Positions 8,672-17,524 are shown, counted from the stretch's first letter. The stretch is 64,000 nt of DNA from Mycobacterium sp. GA-0227b (GCF_001499855.1 NZ_LQIK01000029.1:310001-374000), one strand, 5' to 3'. The notes: generated by a model not told the origin, from the letters alone. Numbers and translations are program-made.

Positions 8672-9883
8672 TCAGCCGACCGGGTCGAATGTCACAGGCA
8701 GCGCCGTGGGTGACCGGAAGGGTTGGCCCCAGATGTGGGGGTTGTCATTGGTGACGAGGGTGATGTTGGTCAGGCGGTCCAGCAGGCACTCGACCGCCAC
8801 CCTGGTCTCCATGCGGGCCAGATGCAGCCCCATGCAGGTGTGCTCGCCCGCGGCAAAGGAGATGTGCGGTACACGTTTGCGGAAGATGTCGAATTCTTCG
8901 GAGCGCTCCCAGCGCTTTTCGTCCCGGTTCGCCGAGCCGATACACACGTCGATCACCGATCCCTCGGGGATCTCAACACCCTCCAGTTCCGTCTTCGCGG
9001 TCGCGTACCGCTGCACCGTCGTGAGCGGTGTCTCGTAGCGCAGCCCCTCCTCGATGGCAGCCGGAATCAGGTCGCGGTCGGCCTGTACGGCCCGAAACTG
9101 CTCGGGATGGGTCAGCAACAGGTACAGCAGGTTGCCCGACGAGCGGAAGGTGGTCTCCAGTCCGGCGGGCAACAGCAGTCGCAAGAACGAATAGATCGCC
9201 TCGTCGCTGAGCTTCTCGCCGTCGATCTCGGCGGAGACCAGATCACCGATGATGTCTTCGGTCGGCTTGGATCGACGCCGCTCGATCTGTTCCAGGAAAT
9301 AGTCTTTGAGCGCAGCGGACGCCTCGAAAGCCCGCTTGTACTTGATGGTGTAGCTGATCAGTTCGACGGCACGCTTGCGGAACCACGGCAGGTCCTCCTC
9401 GGGCAAGCCCAACAGCTTCGAGATGACCCGGGTGGGGAACTCCAAGGTGAAATCGCGCACCAGATCCGCCCGGCCACTGTCGACGAACTCGTCGATCAGT
9501 GCGGTCACGACGGGGCGGACGATCAGCGGTTCCCACTGCGCCAGCGATCTCGACTTGAACGCCGCGGAGACGAGGTTGCGGTGCTCCCAGTGCTTCTTGC
9601 CTTCCATCGCCAGGATCGTCGGACCGATGAACAGGCCGATGGTGCTGTCGTAGATCTGGGAATTGAACACCTTGCCATCGCGGAACACCCGGTTGACCGC
9701 ATCGAACGAGACTGCCGCGTAGAGATGTTCGGGCCGCATGGATTCCGGTGTCTTGGACCAGTCCATGACGCTGCCGCGAAAGACCCCACTGGTGTCGCTG
9801 CGCCGCTGTGCGAACAGGGGATAGGGGTCACGGAGGAGGTCGGCCACTTCGTCGGGGGCGACGTCCTGAACGGGGCTTTCCAC
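8672..9883 (-). CDS. Cytochrome P450
   Basis: 403 aa, a soluble bacterial class I P450. The heme-ligand loop reads FAAGEHTCMGLHLAR, the K-helix ExxR is EEGLR, and the I-helix is LLPAGLETT, with Glu in the acid position. It would hydroxylate a hydrophobic substrate with electrons from a ferredoxin; no ferredoxin gene is in the island. The start is GTG with GGAG 7 nt upstream. It is the first gene of the P450-tetR operon behind operator O3. Confidence 0.92.
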   Translation of the reverse strand: MESPVQDVAPDEVADLLRDPYPLFAQRRSDTSGVFRGSVMDWSKTPESMRPEHLYAAVSFDAVNRVFRDGKVFNSQIYDSTIGLFIGPTILAMEGKKHWEHRNLVSAAFKSRSLAQWEPLIVRPVVTALIDEFVDSGRADLVRDFTLEFPTRVISKLLGLPEEDLPWFRKRAVELISYTIKYKRAFEASAALKDYFLEQIERRRSKPTEDIIGDLVSAEIDGEKLSDEAIYSFLRLLLPAGLETTFRSSGNLLYLLLTHPEQFRAVQADRDLIPAAIEEGLRYETPLTTVQRYATAKTELEGVEIPEGSVIDVCIGSANRDEKRWERSEEFDIFRKRVPHISFAAGEHTCMGLHLARMETRVAVECLLDRLTNITLVTNDNPHIWGQPFRSPTALPVTFDPVG

Positions 9884-9920
9884 CGGTCACTCCAGGGGCT
9901 CGGATAGTTCCTGCGAGAGG

Positions 9921-9939
9921 TACTGTAATGATTACAGTA
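9921..9939. promoter_or_regulatory. TetR-type operator O3 (autoregulatory)
   Basis: Perfect inverted repeat TACTGTAA-TGA-TTACAGTA, 37 nt upstream of the P450-tetR operon and just beyond the stop codon of the SDR gene. It has the same core as O6. Its position makes the regulator's own operon part of the regulon. Confidence 0.85.
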
Positions 9940-9941
9940 GA

Positions 9942-10727
9942 CTATAACAGCTGGACCGGCATACCGGCGGTCATCGCGTTGACGAATCCGGCGTCGACCT
10001 GTAGGTCCTGGCCGGTGATCCAGCGCGCCGCCGCGGAGCCTAGGAACGAGATCACCGGCACGATGTCATCGACCGACGCGTGGCGACCGACGGTGGCCCG
10101 GCACATGTCCAGAACTTCCTTGCCCATCGTCTGTTCGAAGTCGGTGAGGATCGGCGTCTCCACCGGCCCGGGGCTCACGGTGTTCACACGTACGCCGTAC
10201 TTCGCCCATGCCGGGCCCGCAAGTCGCTTGGCGTAGAGGATCACCGCCTGTTTCGACGTGCTGTACACCGGATAGTCCGGATCCTGTTGCGATTGCCAGC
10301 GCTCGACGGCGTCGGCGTCGGCGAGTTCGAGCAGCCCGGAGAGCGTCTCGGTGCGCTGCTCCCACCCGAGCGCAGCGGTGGAGGCCACGGCCACGATCGA
10401 GCCGCCCTCGCGCAGCAGGGGAAGCATGCCTTCGGCCATCAACCGCATACCGAGGTAGTTGACCTTGAGCACGTCGGCGGCCGGTGCGGTGCCGGGCACA
10501 CCCGCGACGTGCGCCAGCATGTCCCATCCTGGCCCGATGCCGGCGAGCAGGTCGCGGATGCTGTCGCCGTCACGCAGATCGCAACGCGCGTACTCGGTTG
10601 CCGCGGTTCGCTGCTCGCGCATGTCGACCGCCAGGACGTGATCGCCACGCTCGTGGAAATGAGCGGCGACGCCCGCCCCGATGCCGGATGCCGCGCCCAC
10701 CACGAGGATCTTGCGTTTGCCGCTCAT
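9942..10727 (-). CDS. Short-chain dehydrogenase/reductase
   Basis: 261 aa, a classical SDR. The dinucleotide-binding motif is GAASGIG (residues 11-17), and the catalytic YSTSK follows an active-site Ser in VASTAA. The C-terminal ITGQDLQVDAG motif is typical. It probably interconverts a hydroxyl and a keto group on a pathway intermediate, supplying the ketone for the flavin monooxygenase. It is divergent from the aldehyde dehydrogenase at 10843, and both share O4. The stop lies two bases beyond operator O3. Confidence 0.9.
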   Translation of the reverse strand: MSGKRKILVVGAASGIGAGVAAHFHERGDHVLAVDMREQRTAATEYARCDLRDGDSIRDLLAGIGPGWDMLAHVAGVPGTAPAADVLKVNYLGMRLMAEGMLPLLREGGSIVAVASTAALGWEQRTETLSGLLELADADAVERWQSQQDPDYPVYSTSKQAVILYAKRLAGPAWAKYGVRVNTVSPGPVETPILTDFEQTMGKEVLDMCRATVGRHASVDDIVPVISFLGSAAARWITGQDLQVDAGFVNAMTAGMPVQLL

Positions 10728-10778
10728 CTCACCGTTTCCTTCGCCGTCGCGCGTCGCCGGCGTATCATCGAATGGCTG

Positions 10779-10795
10779 ACTGTAAGGACGACAGT
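10779..10795. promoter_or_regulatory. TetR-type operator O4 (one degenerate arm)
   Basis: ACTGTAA-GGA-CGACAGT: the left arm is perfect and the right arm has two mismatches to TTACAGT. It lies 51 nt from the SDR start and 47 nt from the aldehyde dehydrogenase start. Confidence 0.65.
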
Positions 10796-10842
10796 AAACA
10801 ATTCCGGTCTTTCAGACAATCACTCCCACAATTGGTGGTGCG

Positions 10843-12336
10843 ATGAGCGAGAGCACAATTCAGACCAGCGGCGCGGTGACCCTCGAGCATGAGGTCATGC
10901 ACGCGAACCTCGAGCGGCAGCGGCGCGAATTCCTCGCCGACGGCGCGCCGAGCGTCGCGGTACGGCGCGACCGTATCGACCGGTTGGTTTCTCTGGTGCT
11001 GGACAACGCCGACGAATTCGTCGACACCATGGCCGCCGACTACGGCACCCGGCCGAGAACCGGAACGATGTTCACCGAGATACTCGGGATGATGTCCGTC
11101 ATCGAACACACCAGAACGCATGTGCCGCAGTGGATGCGGTCGACAAGGTTGATGCGTGCCGCGCGGCTGTTCGGTCTGCGGGCCGAGGTGAACCCCTCGC
11201 CGCTGGGGGTCGTCGGGATCATCGGTCCCTGGAACTTCCCGCTCAACCTCGTGGTGCTTCCGGCCGTCGCCGCTTTCGCCGCGGGCAACCGCGTGATGAT
11301 CAAGATGTCGGAGATCACGCCGGACACAGCCGCTCTGATGAAGTCGTTGGCACCGAGGTACTTCGACGTCGCCGAGCTCGACGTGGTGACCGGCGGACCC
11401 GAGGTCGCGGCGGCGTTCTCGGCGCTGCCGTTTGACCACTTGTTCTTCACCGGCTCGCCGTCCGTCGGCGCGCAGGTGCAGCGGGCGGCAGCCGAGAACC
11501 TGGTGCCCGTGACGCTGGAGCTCGGGGGCAAGAACCCCGTCGTGGTCTCCCGCGAGGCGGACCTGAACCGGGCGGCCGCGCGCATCGCACGCTCGCGAAT
11601 GATCAACGGGGGACAGGTCTGCGTCTGTCCGGACTATGTCTTCGTGCCCGACGATGGGGTGGACGCGTTCGTGGACACGGCGAAACGCACACTGCGCGAG
11701 ATGTTTCCGACAATCGTAGGCAACGACGACTACTGTTCGTCGGTGAACCATGCGAACTACGACAGGGTAGTCGGGCTCATCGACGACGCGCGCGCCAAGG
11801 GAGCGCGGATCGAGACCGTCGCCCCGGCCGGTGAGATCCTGCCGGACCACGACACCCGAAAGATCGCTCCTACCATCGTGCGTGACGTCGATGACCGAAT
11901 GGCGATCGCGCGCGACGAGATCTTCGGGCCCGTGCTGGTGGTGCAGTCCTACCGCGATCTCAATGAGGCGATCGACTACATCAACCGGCGGCCCTCACCG
12001 CTGGTCGCCTACTGGTACGGCCCGGACGACGTCGATTTCCGCCGCTTCGTGGGCAGCACCCGCAGCGGCGGCGTGGCGCGCAACGACTTCGCCGCGCAGA
12101 TGATTCCGTCGGCGGCCCCGTTCGGCGGCGTTGGGCGCAGCGGGATGGGCGCCTACCACGGCAAGGCCGGATTCGACGCGTTCAGCCATTACCGCACGGT
12201 GGTCGGCACGGATCTGCCATTCACCATCACCGGACGTGCGGCTCCGCCGTTCACACCGTCGATGCGCGCGACCACAGCGCTGGGTCTGCGCTTGGCGCGC
12301 AACCGAACCCGGCGTCGGCTCAGGCGTCGCCGCTGA
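10843..12336 (+). CDS. Aldehyde dehydrogenase, coniferyl-aldehyde dehydrogenase type
   Basis: 497 aa. The ALDH landmarks are Asn131 in GPWNFPL, Glu226 in LELGGKNP, and Cys260 in GGQVCVCPDYV. That last context is typical of the class-3 / coniferyl-aldehyde group rather than of the ALDH at 6482, so the island has two distinct aldehyde dehydrogenases. The C-terminus ends in an Arg-rich tail (RNRTRRRLRRRR), which could mediate membrane or nucleic-acid contact; class-3 enzymes are often membrane-associated through their C-terminus. The gene overlaps the convergent acyl-CoA synthetase gene by 17 nt. Confidence 0.9.
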   Translation: MSESTIQTSGAVTLEHEVMHANLERQRREFLADGAPSVAVRRDRIDRLVSLVLDNADEFVDTMAADYGTRPRTGTMFTEILGMMSVIEHTRTHVPQWMRSTRLMRAARLFGLRAEVNPSPLGVVGIIGPWNFPLNLVVLPAVAAFAAGNRVMIKMSEITPDTAALMKSLAPRYFDVAELDVVTGGPEVAAAFSALPFDHLFFTGSPSVGAQVQRAAAENLVPVTLELGGKNPVVVSREADLNRAAARIARSRMINGGQVCVCPDYVFVPDDGVDAFVDTAKRTLREMFPTIVGNDDYCSSVNHANYDRVVGLIDDARAKGARIETVAPAGEILPDHDTRKIAPTIVRDVDDRMAIARDEIFGPVLVVQSYRDLNEAIDYINRRPSPLVAYWYGPDDVDFRRFVGSTRSGGVARNDFAAQMIPSAAPFGGVGRSGMGAYHGKAGFDAFSHYRTVVGTDLPFTITGRAAPPFTPSMRATTALGLRLARNRTRRRLRRRR

Positions 12337-14002
12337 TCGCCTGCTCGCGGGCCCACCGGTAGTCGGCCTTGCCCGCGGGGCTGCGCTCGATCGCCGGCCG
12401 GAACACCACGGCTTTCGGGAGCTTGTACCGAGCGATCGACGTCGCAGCGTGGTCGATGAGTTCCTGCGGTTCGGCGCTGGCACCCTCGGCCAAGGCGACG
12501 ATGGCGACAACTTCCTGGCCCCAACGCTCGCTGGGCCGGCCGGACACCACCACGTCGGCGACGGCCGGATGCGATGCGACCGCCATCTCGACCTCCTCGA
12601 CGAAGATCTTCTCGCCGCCGGAGTTGATGGTCACCGAGTCGCGGCCGAGCAGTTCGACGGACCCGTCGGCGAGATGGCGGGCACGGTCGCCGGGCACCGA
12701 GTAGCGCACACCGTCGATCACCGGGAACGTCTTGGCCGTCTTGGCCGCGTCGCCCTTGTAACCCAGTGGCACATAACCTCGTTGCGCCAGCCAGCCCATC
12801 CCCTCGTGGCCCGGTTGCAGCAGCTTGCTGAGATCCTCGGAGGCGACGTAGGTGTCGGGTCCGGCGTTGAACTTGCCGGTTGCCACTGCGCCAGAGGCGG
12901 ACATGTGCGTCATCTGCGCGCCGGTCTCCGAAGAGCCGACCCCGTCGACGACGATCAATCCCGGTTTGACGTCGATGAGGCGCTGTTTGGCGGTCGGTGT
13001 CAACAGCGCGCCACCGTTGGCCACCACGGCCAGCGACGACAGGTCGGCGTCGGTGCGTTCGATCGCGTCGGCGAGCGGTCGCGCCATCGCATCACCGACG
13101 ACCGTCACGGCCATCACCTTCTCGCGTTCGATGGTGGCCACCACTTCGTCGGCATCGAACCGCTCGGTGACAGTGGAGAACACGACCGACTGGCCTGTCG
13201 TCATCGCCGTCATCACCGCCCACTGCGCGGCGCCGTGCATCAGCGGCGGCAGGATCATCAAGCGCGACTCCGGCGCCTCGATGACCCGTTTGGTGATGTC
13301 GTCGTAGGAGTGAGCGAGTTCGCCGGTGTAGAGGCTACGGCCGCCGAACGAGGTCATGAAGATGTCGTGCTGACGCCAGAGCACACCCTTCGGCATGCCG
13401 GTCGTGCCCCCGGTGTAGAGCACATAGAGATCGTCGGGCGAGGGCTCCAATGGCGGCAGCACCGCAGCGCCCGATCCGACGATCGACTCGTAATCGACTG
13501 CGCCGTCGAGCAGATCATTACCCGACTCGTCGGCGATCTGGATCAGGACCCGCAAGTGGGGCAGATCCGGCAGCACCTCGGCGACGCGCGGCGCGAACGC
13601 GGCGTGGTAGAGCAGCGCGGTGGCGCCGGAATCGGCGAGCAGGTACTGCAGTTCGTTCTTGACGTAGCGGTAGTTGACGTTGAACGGCGCGGCCCGGGCC
13701 CGCCAGGCGCCGAGCATCGCCTCGACGTACTCCGGTCCGTTGTAGGCGTAGATGCCCAGCAGGTCCTGGCCCACCTCGTGGCCGGCCAACTCAGAGCGCT
13801 CGACATGGCACCCAAGGCCGCGGCTGTGCAGGAAGGCCGCCAGCCGGTTGGCGCGTTCGACGACCTGCGCGTAGGTATAGCGACGTTTTCCCTGAATGAG
13901 GAACGCGCGGTCGCCGATCGCGGCGGCGACGGTGTCGGCGGCTGCTGGAACGGTGAACTCGGTGGTGCCGGACGGCGTGGGCGTGGTGAGCGGATCGGAC
14001 AT
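12320..14002 (-). CDS. Acyl-CoA synthetase (FadD family, AMP-forming)
   Basis: 560 aa, an ANL-superfamily ligase. The phosphate-binding loop reads YTGGTTGMPKGV, followed by LWRQHDIF as in FadD19-like steroid or branched-acid ligases. GRDSVTINSGGEKI marks the hinge, and the catalytic Lys is likely in SPAGKADYRW. It would activate a carboxylic acid with ATP and CoA. The ATG at 14002 (MSDPLTT) is chosen because the frame upstream lacks family features. It is the last gene of the minus-strand Rieske operon, 8 nt after the thioesterase gene. The exact FadD number cannot be assigned. Confidence 0.88.
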   Translation of the reverse strand: MSDPLTTPTPSGTTEFTVPAAADTVAAAIGDRAFLIQGKRRYTYAQVVERANRLAAFLHSRGLGCHVERSELAGHEVGQDLLGIYAYNGPEYVEAMLGAWRARAAPFNVNYRYVKNELQYLLADSGATALLYHAAFAPRVAEVLPDLPHLRVLIQIADESGNDLLDGAVDYESIVGSGAAVLPPLEPSPDDLYVLYTGGTTGMPKGVLWRQHDIFMTSFGGRSLYTGELAHSYDDITKRVIEAPESRLMILPPLMHGAAQWAVMTAMTTGQSVVFSTVTERFDADEVVATIEREKVMAVTVVGDAMARPLADAIERTDADLSSLAVVANGGALLTPTAKQRLIDVKPGLIVVDGVGSSETGAQMTHMSASGAVATGKFNAGPDTYVASEDLSKLLQPGHEGMGWLAQRGYVPLGYKGDAAKTAKTFPVIDGVRYSVPGDRARHLADGSVELLGRDSVTINSGGEKIFVEEVEMAVASHPAVADVVVSGRPSERWGQEVVAIVALAEGASAEPQELIDHAATSIARYKLPKAVVFRPAIERSPAGKADYRWAREQAISGDA

Positions 14003-14010
14003 CGTGCCTC

Positions 14011-14625
14011 TCAGGGCTGGTGTGGTAGCAACTTGATCATCAGACCGTTGGCCTCGGATAGTACGTTGCCGTCCAGGTCGGTCATCGCCGCCCTCACGAA
14101 CAGTTTTCGCCCGTCCACCGAGTCGATCCAGGCCCGCGACTCCAACGGCACATCGATGGGCGTCACGCGGCGGTAGTCCACATGCAGGTATGCGGTGCGG
14201 CTGTCGGGGCGGCCGGCGGCCGAAACCACCATGCCGAAATGCCAGTCGTAGAACAGCGGGACCACCCCGCCGTGCACGGCCTCGTTGCCGCCGACGTGAA
14301 ATCGGCTGAACTGTCCGCGCATGGTGACCTCGTCGGACCCGGACGCCACCATCTGCCAGGGCGGCATCAGAGGGTGCCCGTTGCCGGGCAGGTTCGGCGC
14401 CCGGCCCGCGGGCGCCACTCCGGCGGGTGCCTTGTGTGGCTCCAGTTGCTCGCAGACGTTCTCCAGGAGTTCGGCGGTGCGATCCCATAGCGCGGCATCG
14501 GGATTGGTTGAGACCGTGATGTCCTGGAGCCGTCGCATGGCCGCGAGGAAGCGGCCCATCTCCCCGGTCCCCAGAGTCGGCTGCACCCGGGCGAATTCGC
14601 GGATGTCGTCCTCGGTGTCGGTCAC
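14011..14625 (-). CDS. PaaI-type hotdog thioesterase
   Basis: 204 aa. The C-terminal 120 residues form a hotdog fold with the PaaI-like core NEAVHGGVVPLFYDWHFG. The N-terminal roughly 80 residues are helical and proline-rich, as in several mycobacterial PaaI-family proteins. It probably hydrolyses an acyl-CoA intermediate and so recycles CoA. It starts with GTG 7 nt after the isochorismatase-fold gene and is the third gene of the operon behind O5. Confidence 0.83.
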   Translation of the reverse strand: MTDTEDDIREFARVQPTLGTGEMGRFLAAMRRLQDITVSTNPDAALWDRTAELLENVCEQLEPHKAPAGVAPAGRAPNLPGNGHPLMPPWQMVASGSDEVTMRGQFSRFHVGGNEAVHGGVVPLFYDWHFGMVVSAAGRPDSRTAYLHVDYRRVTPIDVPLESRAWIDSVDGRKLFVRAAMTDLDGNVLSEANGLMIKLLPHQP

Positions 14626-14632
14626 TCGTCTA

Positions 14633-15244
14633 TTACTTCCACGCTTCGATCAGCTCGTCGGTGGTGGTGATCGTCGCCAGAAGCGACAACGTGTTGTCGA
14701 TGATCGCGTCGGCGTAAGCGGTGGGGATTCCTGCCACCGCGTCGCGCGGTACGACAACGTGGTACGCGGCGTTGACGGCGTCCATCACCAGGTTGGTGAT
14801 CGCGACGTTGACCGAGACCCCGACGGCGACGATCGTCGTCACCCCGAGATTGCGCAGCACCGCGTCCAGGTCCGTCCCGCCCATCGGGCCGATCCCGTGC
14901 GACCGGCGCAGCACGACGTCGGAGGTTTCGGGCCCCAGTTCCGGCAGCAGTTCGGCGCCGGGGGTGCCGGGGGCGATCGCGACGGCGCCGCCGAACGAGA
15001 AGATCTTCGCGTTGTGGTTGGCTCCCTTCCCGTCGGGACGGCGCTGAACAAGGCAGTGCACCACAGTCACACCCGCGCTGCGGGCCGCCGGCAACAGCCG
15101 CTCGATGTTGGGAATGGCCTCGCGACGGGCCTCGTCGGCCAGGGCTTTGAGCCCGGCGTCGGGGCCGACGACCGCGCCCTGGCACTCCTGGGTGACGATC
15201 GCGGTGTGGCCGGGGGCCGCGATGTCGGCGAGGTCGGGTCTCAT
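14633..15244 (-). CDS. Isochorismatase-fold protein lacking the catalytic triad
   Basis: 203 aa. The fold is recognised from TAIVTQECQG at the N-terminus, the GV.VNV.IT loop, and the conserved helix after it. In active cysteine hydrolases of this family the triad is Asp, Lys, Cys. Here the aligned positions appear to be Glu20, Arg113/114 and Ala148 (in VGVSVNVAITN), so ordinary Cys-dependent hydrolysis is unlikely. It may bind a ligand or use another mechanism. The ATG overlaps the stop of the Rieske gene (ATGA), so it is translationally coupled to it. Confidence 0.75.
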   Translation of the reverse strand: MRPDLADIAAPGHTAIVTQECQGAVVGPDAGLKALADEARREAIPNIERLLPAARSAGVTVVHCLVQRRPDGKGANHNAKIFSFGGAVAIAPGTPGAELLPELGPETSDVVLRRSHGIGPMGGTDLDAVLRNLGVTTIVAVGVSVNVAITNLVMDAVNAAYHVVVPRDAVAGIPTAYADAIIDNTLSLLATITTTDELIEAWK

Positions 15245-16287
15245 ACCGTCGCGGGCACCTCGCCGGGCGGGGTGGCGGGAATTTCACCGGGTGGGGTGGC
15301 GGGAATTTCGTAGAACTGGGTCGCCCACTTGCGCATGGCCATATACGGCTTCGCGTCGACCTTGGACAACGCGGGACGTTCGATGTACTCCTGATACCGC
15401 CAAATGTTGAGGTCGTCCCACACCGTGCCCATGAACTGCCGCTCCACCTGCTCGCGCACATGGTCCGGCGGCACATCGGAGGCGTCGCCGGGCACCCGGG
15501 GCCACCAGATCGAATAGAACATGTCCGAGTAGCCGTCCTCGACCGGTGTGCAGGCGAAGATCAGGCGGTGGTTCGACGATCCTTCGAACGCACTGATCGC
15601 GAAGCCGAGCCCGGAGAAGTGGCTGTGGATGTACAGCGCCATCTTCGCGGGGTCATCGCTGCGGGTGTCAGGCCACCCCGTCAGGAAGCGCCATTCCTCG
15701 TCGACCGCTTCCCAATTGAGGCACACGGGGGTGACCGTGGCGCCGTGGACGTAGTGGAAGTGGGCGCTGTCGGGACCGTTCTCCGCGACGATCTGCGGGT
15801 GCACCGGCTCGCGTTCGGCACGACTCGAAAACTCCGGGTACGGGCGGTAATACGCGTCGGGGTCGGTCGGAAACTGCGGGAACTTGTGAAACAGGTCGGG
15901 CATCTCCCACTGCGGTTCCTTGCCGTCCGGTTGATGCCAGGCGAACACGCAGCCGTACTGCTCGACGACCGGGTAGACCCGCAGGCGCAGCGCCTTGTTC
16001 GGCTTTTCGGGCTGATACGGGATGTAGCGGTTGGTCCCGTCGGGTCCCCAGCGCCAACCGTGGAACGGGCACTCGACGCAGTCGCCGACGACCTTGCCGC
16101 CGTGGCCGATGTGCGCGCCGAGATGGCGGCAATGCGCCGACAGCAGATGCAGCTCGCCGGCGTCGTCGCGGTAGGCGACGAGGTCGTCGCCGAAGTACCG
16201 CAGCGGCTTGACCTCGTTGCGCTCGAACTCTGCCGACCAGCCGATCATGAACCAGCCGGTGACCTTCCAGGTGAACGGGACTTTCAC
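15241..16287 (-). CDS. Rieske non-heme iron oxygenase (KshA-like)
   Basis: 348 aa. The Rieske 2Fe-2S ligands are in CRHLGAH and CPFHGW. The mononuclear iron site lies in NGPDSAHFHYVH, with a third acidic ligand probably in the later WDDLN. The architecture matches the oxygenase component of 3-ketosteroid 9-alpha-hydroxylase-like enzymes, which need a separate reductase; none is in the window. The tail carries about three copies of an IPATPPGE repeat. The start is GTG, with AGGAGG 4 nt before it. It is the first gene of a four-gene operon (oxygenase, isochorismatase-fold, thioesterase, FadD) behind operator O5. Confidence 0.88.
   Translation of the reverse strand: MKVPFTWKVTGWFMIGWSAEFERNEVKPLRYFGDDLVAYRDDAGELHLLSAHCRHLGAHIGHGGKVVGDCVECPFHGWRWGPDGTNRYIPYQPEKPNKALRLRVYPVVEQYGCVFAWHQPDGKEPQWEMPDLFHKFPQFPTDPDAYYRPYPEFSSRAEREPVHPQIVAENGPDSAHFHYVHGATVTPVCLNWEAVDEEWRFLTGWPDTRSDDPAKMALYIHSHFSGLGFAISAFEGSSNHRLIFACTPVEDGYSDMFYSIWWPRVPGDASDVPPDHVREQVERQFMGTVWDDLNIWRYQEYIERPALSKVDAKPYMAMRKWATQFYEIPATPPGEIPATPPGEVPATV
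15250..15311. repeat. Short tandem repeat encoding the IPATPPGE tail
   Basis: A 24-nt unit (roughly GGGAATTTCACCGGGTGGGG with flank, read on the plus strand) is repeated about two and a half times at the 3' end of the Rieske gene. It encodes consecutive IPATPPGE motifs. It is a coding microsatellite-like expansion, not a CRISPR array. Confidence 0.7.
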
Positions 16288-16310
16288 GTCGCCTCCTCTG
16301 CCTGCCTCGA

Positions 16311-16329
16311 TACGGAAAATCTTACAGTA
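16311..16329. promoter_or_regulatory. TetR-type operator O5 (one degenerate arm)
   Basis: TACGGAAA-ATC-TTACAGTA: the right arm is perfect and the left arm has two mismatches. It is 23 nt upstream of the Rieske operon start. Confidence 0.65.
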
Positions 16330-16434
16330 GCCGTTTCAGCATCGGTGCGCGGAAGGTCATGTATGAGCGTTCGCCCCAATGAGGCCGTATTGCATTCCTT
16401 TGCGGGCAATCTGCGATACGCCTCTTGAATCGCG

Positions 16435-16458
16435 GGAACCTACGCTAGCGTAGGTTCC
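16435..16458. promoter_or_regulatory. Perfect 24-bp palindrome upstream of the diiron gene
   Basis: Two uninterrupted 12-bp arms, GGAACCTACGCT and its exact reverse complement, end 33 nt before the ATG at 16492. The sequence is unrelated to the island operator. It resembles the operators of TetR-type lipid regulators that control desaturases, but no regulator can be named. Confidence 0.7.
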
Positions 16459-16491
16459 ACATCCGCAGGTGTTGGGAACGGGAGAGTCTCG

Positions 16492-17421
16492 ATGACGACA
16501 ACCCAAGAGGCGCTGCTCATCGAATTGGAGCCGGTGGTAGAGGCGAATCTGCACCGCCACCTCGCGATGGCGAAATCCTGGAATCCACACGACTACGTGC
16601 CATGGAGCCGCGGCCGAGACTTCGCGTTGCTCGGCGGGCAGGACTGGGTACCGCAGGATTCGCCCCTCGACGAGGTCTCGAAGGCCGCCATGGTCGTGAA
16701 CCTGTTGACCGAGGACAACCTCCCCTCCTACCACCGCGAGATCTCCATGCGGTTCGGGCTCGACGGGCCCTGGGGCCAGTGGGTCGGTCAGTGGACCGCC
16801 GAAGAGGCCCGGCACAGCATCGCGATCCGCGACTATCTCATCGTCACCCGCGGCGTCGACCCTGTCGCGCTCGAGCGTGGTCGCATGGTGCACACGGCCG
16901 CCGGGTACGACTCTGGCGACAAGTCGATGCTGGAGGCGCTGGCCTACGTGTCCTTTCAGGAGCTGGCGACGCGGATCAGCCACCGCAACACCGGACGGGC
17001 CTCTGGATGTCCCGTCGCCGAACAACTTCTGAGCCGGGTCGCGACCGACGAAAACCTGCACATGGTCTTCTACCGGAACCTGGTCGACGCGGCGCTCGAC
17101 CTCGCGCCGAATGAAACCATGCTGGCGATCGCTCACGAAGTCGTCAACTTCCAGATGCCGGGAGGCACGATGCCCGGTTTCGCGGAGAACGCCGTGACGA
17201 TCGCCAAGGCGGGCATCTACGACCTGCGTTCGCATCTCGACGATGTGTTACGTCCAGTGTTGCGGTTCTGGAAGGTGTTCGAGCGCGACGACCTGGACGG
17301 CCGGGGCGCGCAGGCGCGCGACGAACTGGCGGCCTTTCTCGACCTCGTCGATGCCCGTGCCACGCAATACGAGCAGCGCCGCCAGGAACGGCTGGCGGCC
17401 GCAGGAGCGTCGTCCAGCTGA
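16492..17421 (+). CDS. Acyl-ACP desaturase-like diiron protein
   Basis: 309 aa, ferritin-like four-helix fold of the DesA/stearoyl-ACP desaturase type. The diiron ligands can be read directly: Glu74 (LTEDN), Glu105 and His108 (EEARH), Glu157 (FQELATR), and Glu187 and His190 (DENLH). All six expected residues are present. It could introduce a double bond or hydroxyl into an acyl chain. It lies between operators O5 and O6 but has its own palindromic promoter element. It may therefore answer to a different regulator, such as a fatty-acid sensor. Confidence 0.88.
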   Translation: MTTTQEALLIELEPVVEANLHRHLAMAKSWNPHDYVPWSRGRDFALLGGQDWVPQDSPLDEVSKAAMVVNLLTEDNLPSYHREISMRFGLDGPWGQWVGQWTAEEARHSIAIRDYLIVTRGVDPVALERGRMVHTAAGYDSGDKSMLEALAYVSFQELATRISHRNTGRASGCPVAEQLLSRVATDENLHMVFYRNLVDAALDLAPNETMLAIAHEVVNFQMPGGTMPGFAENAVTIAKAGIYDLRSHLDDVLRPVLRFWKVFERDDLDGRGAQARDELAAFLDLVDARATQYEQRRQERLAAAGASSS

Positions 17422-17471
17422 CGGTCGGCCTCCTTCGTCTCGCTTCGTCGAAACGCGCCCACGGACTGGTC

Positions 17472-17498
17472 GAGATACTGTAATGATTACAGTATCTC
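17472..17498. promoter_or_regulatory. TetR-type operator O6 (best match, 12-bp arms)
   Basis: Perfect inverted repeat with arms GAGATACTGTAA and TTACAGTATCTC around TGA (27 bp in total). It is the longest of the seven sites. It lies 26 nt upstream of the five-gene operon that begins with the flavin monooxygenase. Confidence 0.88.
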
Positions 17499-17524
17499 TG
17501 ACGCCGCGAACGTGAGGTGACTCC

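Noticed and set aside
14003..14488. N-terminal extension of the FadD protein by about 160 residues
   Set aside because: The added sequence overlaps the thioesterase gene, lacks any FadD feature, and the ATG at 14002 fits the family start.
15250..15311. CRISPR-like short repeat
   Set aside because: The units are contiguous, in frame with the Rieske gene and without spacers.
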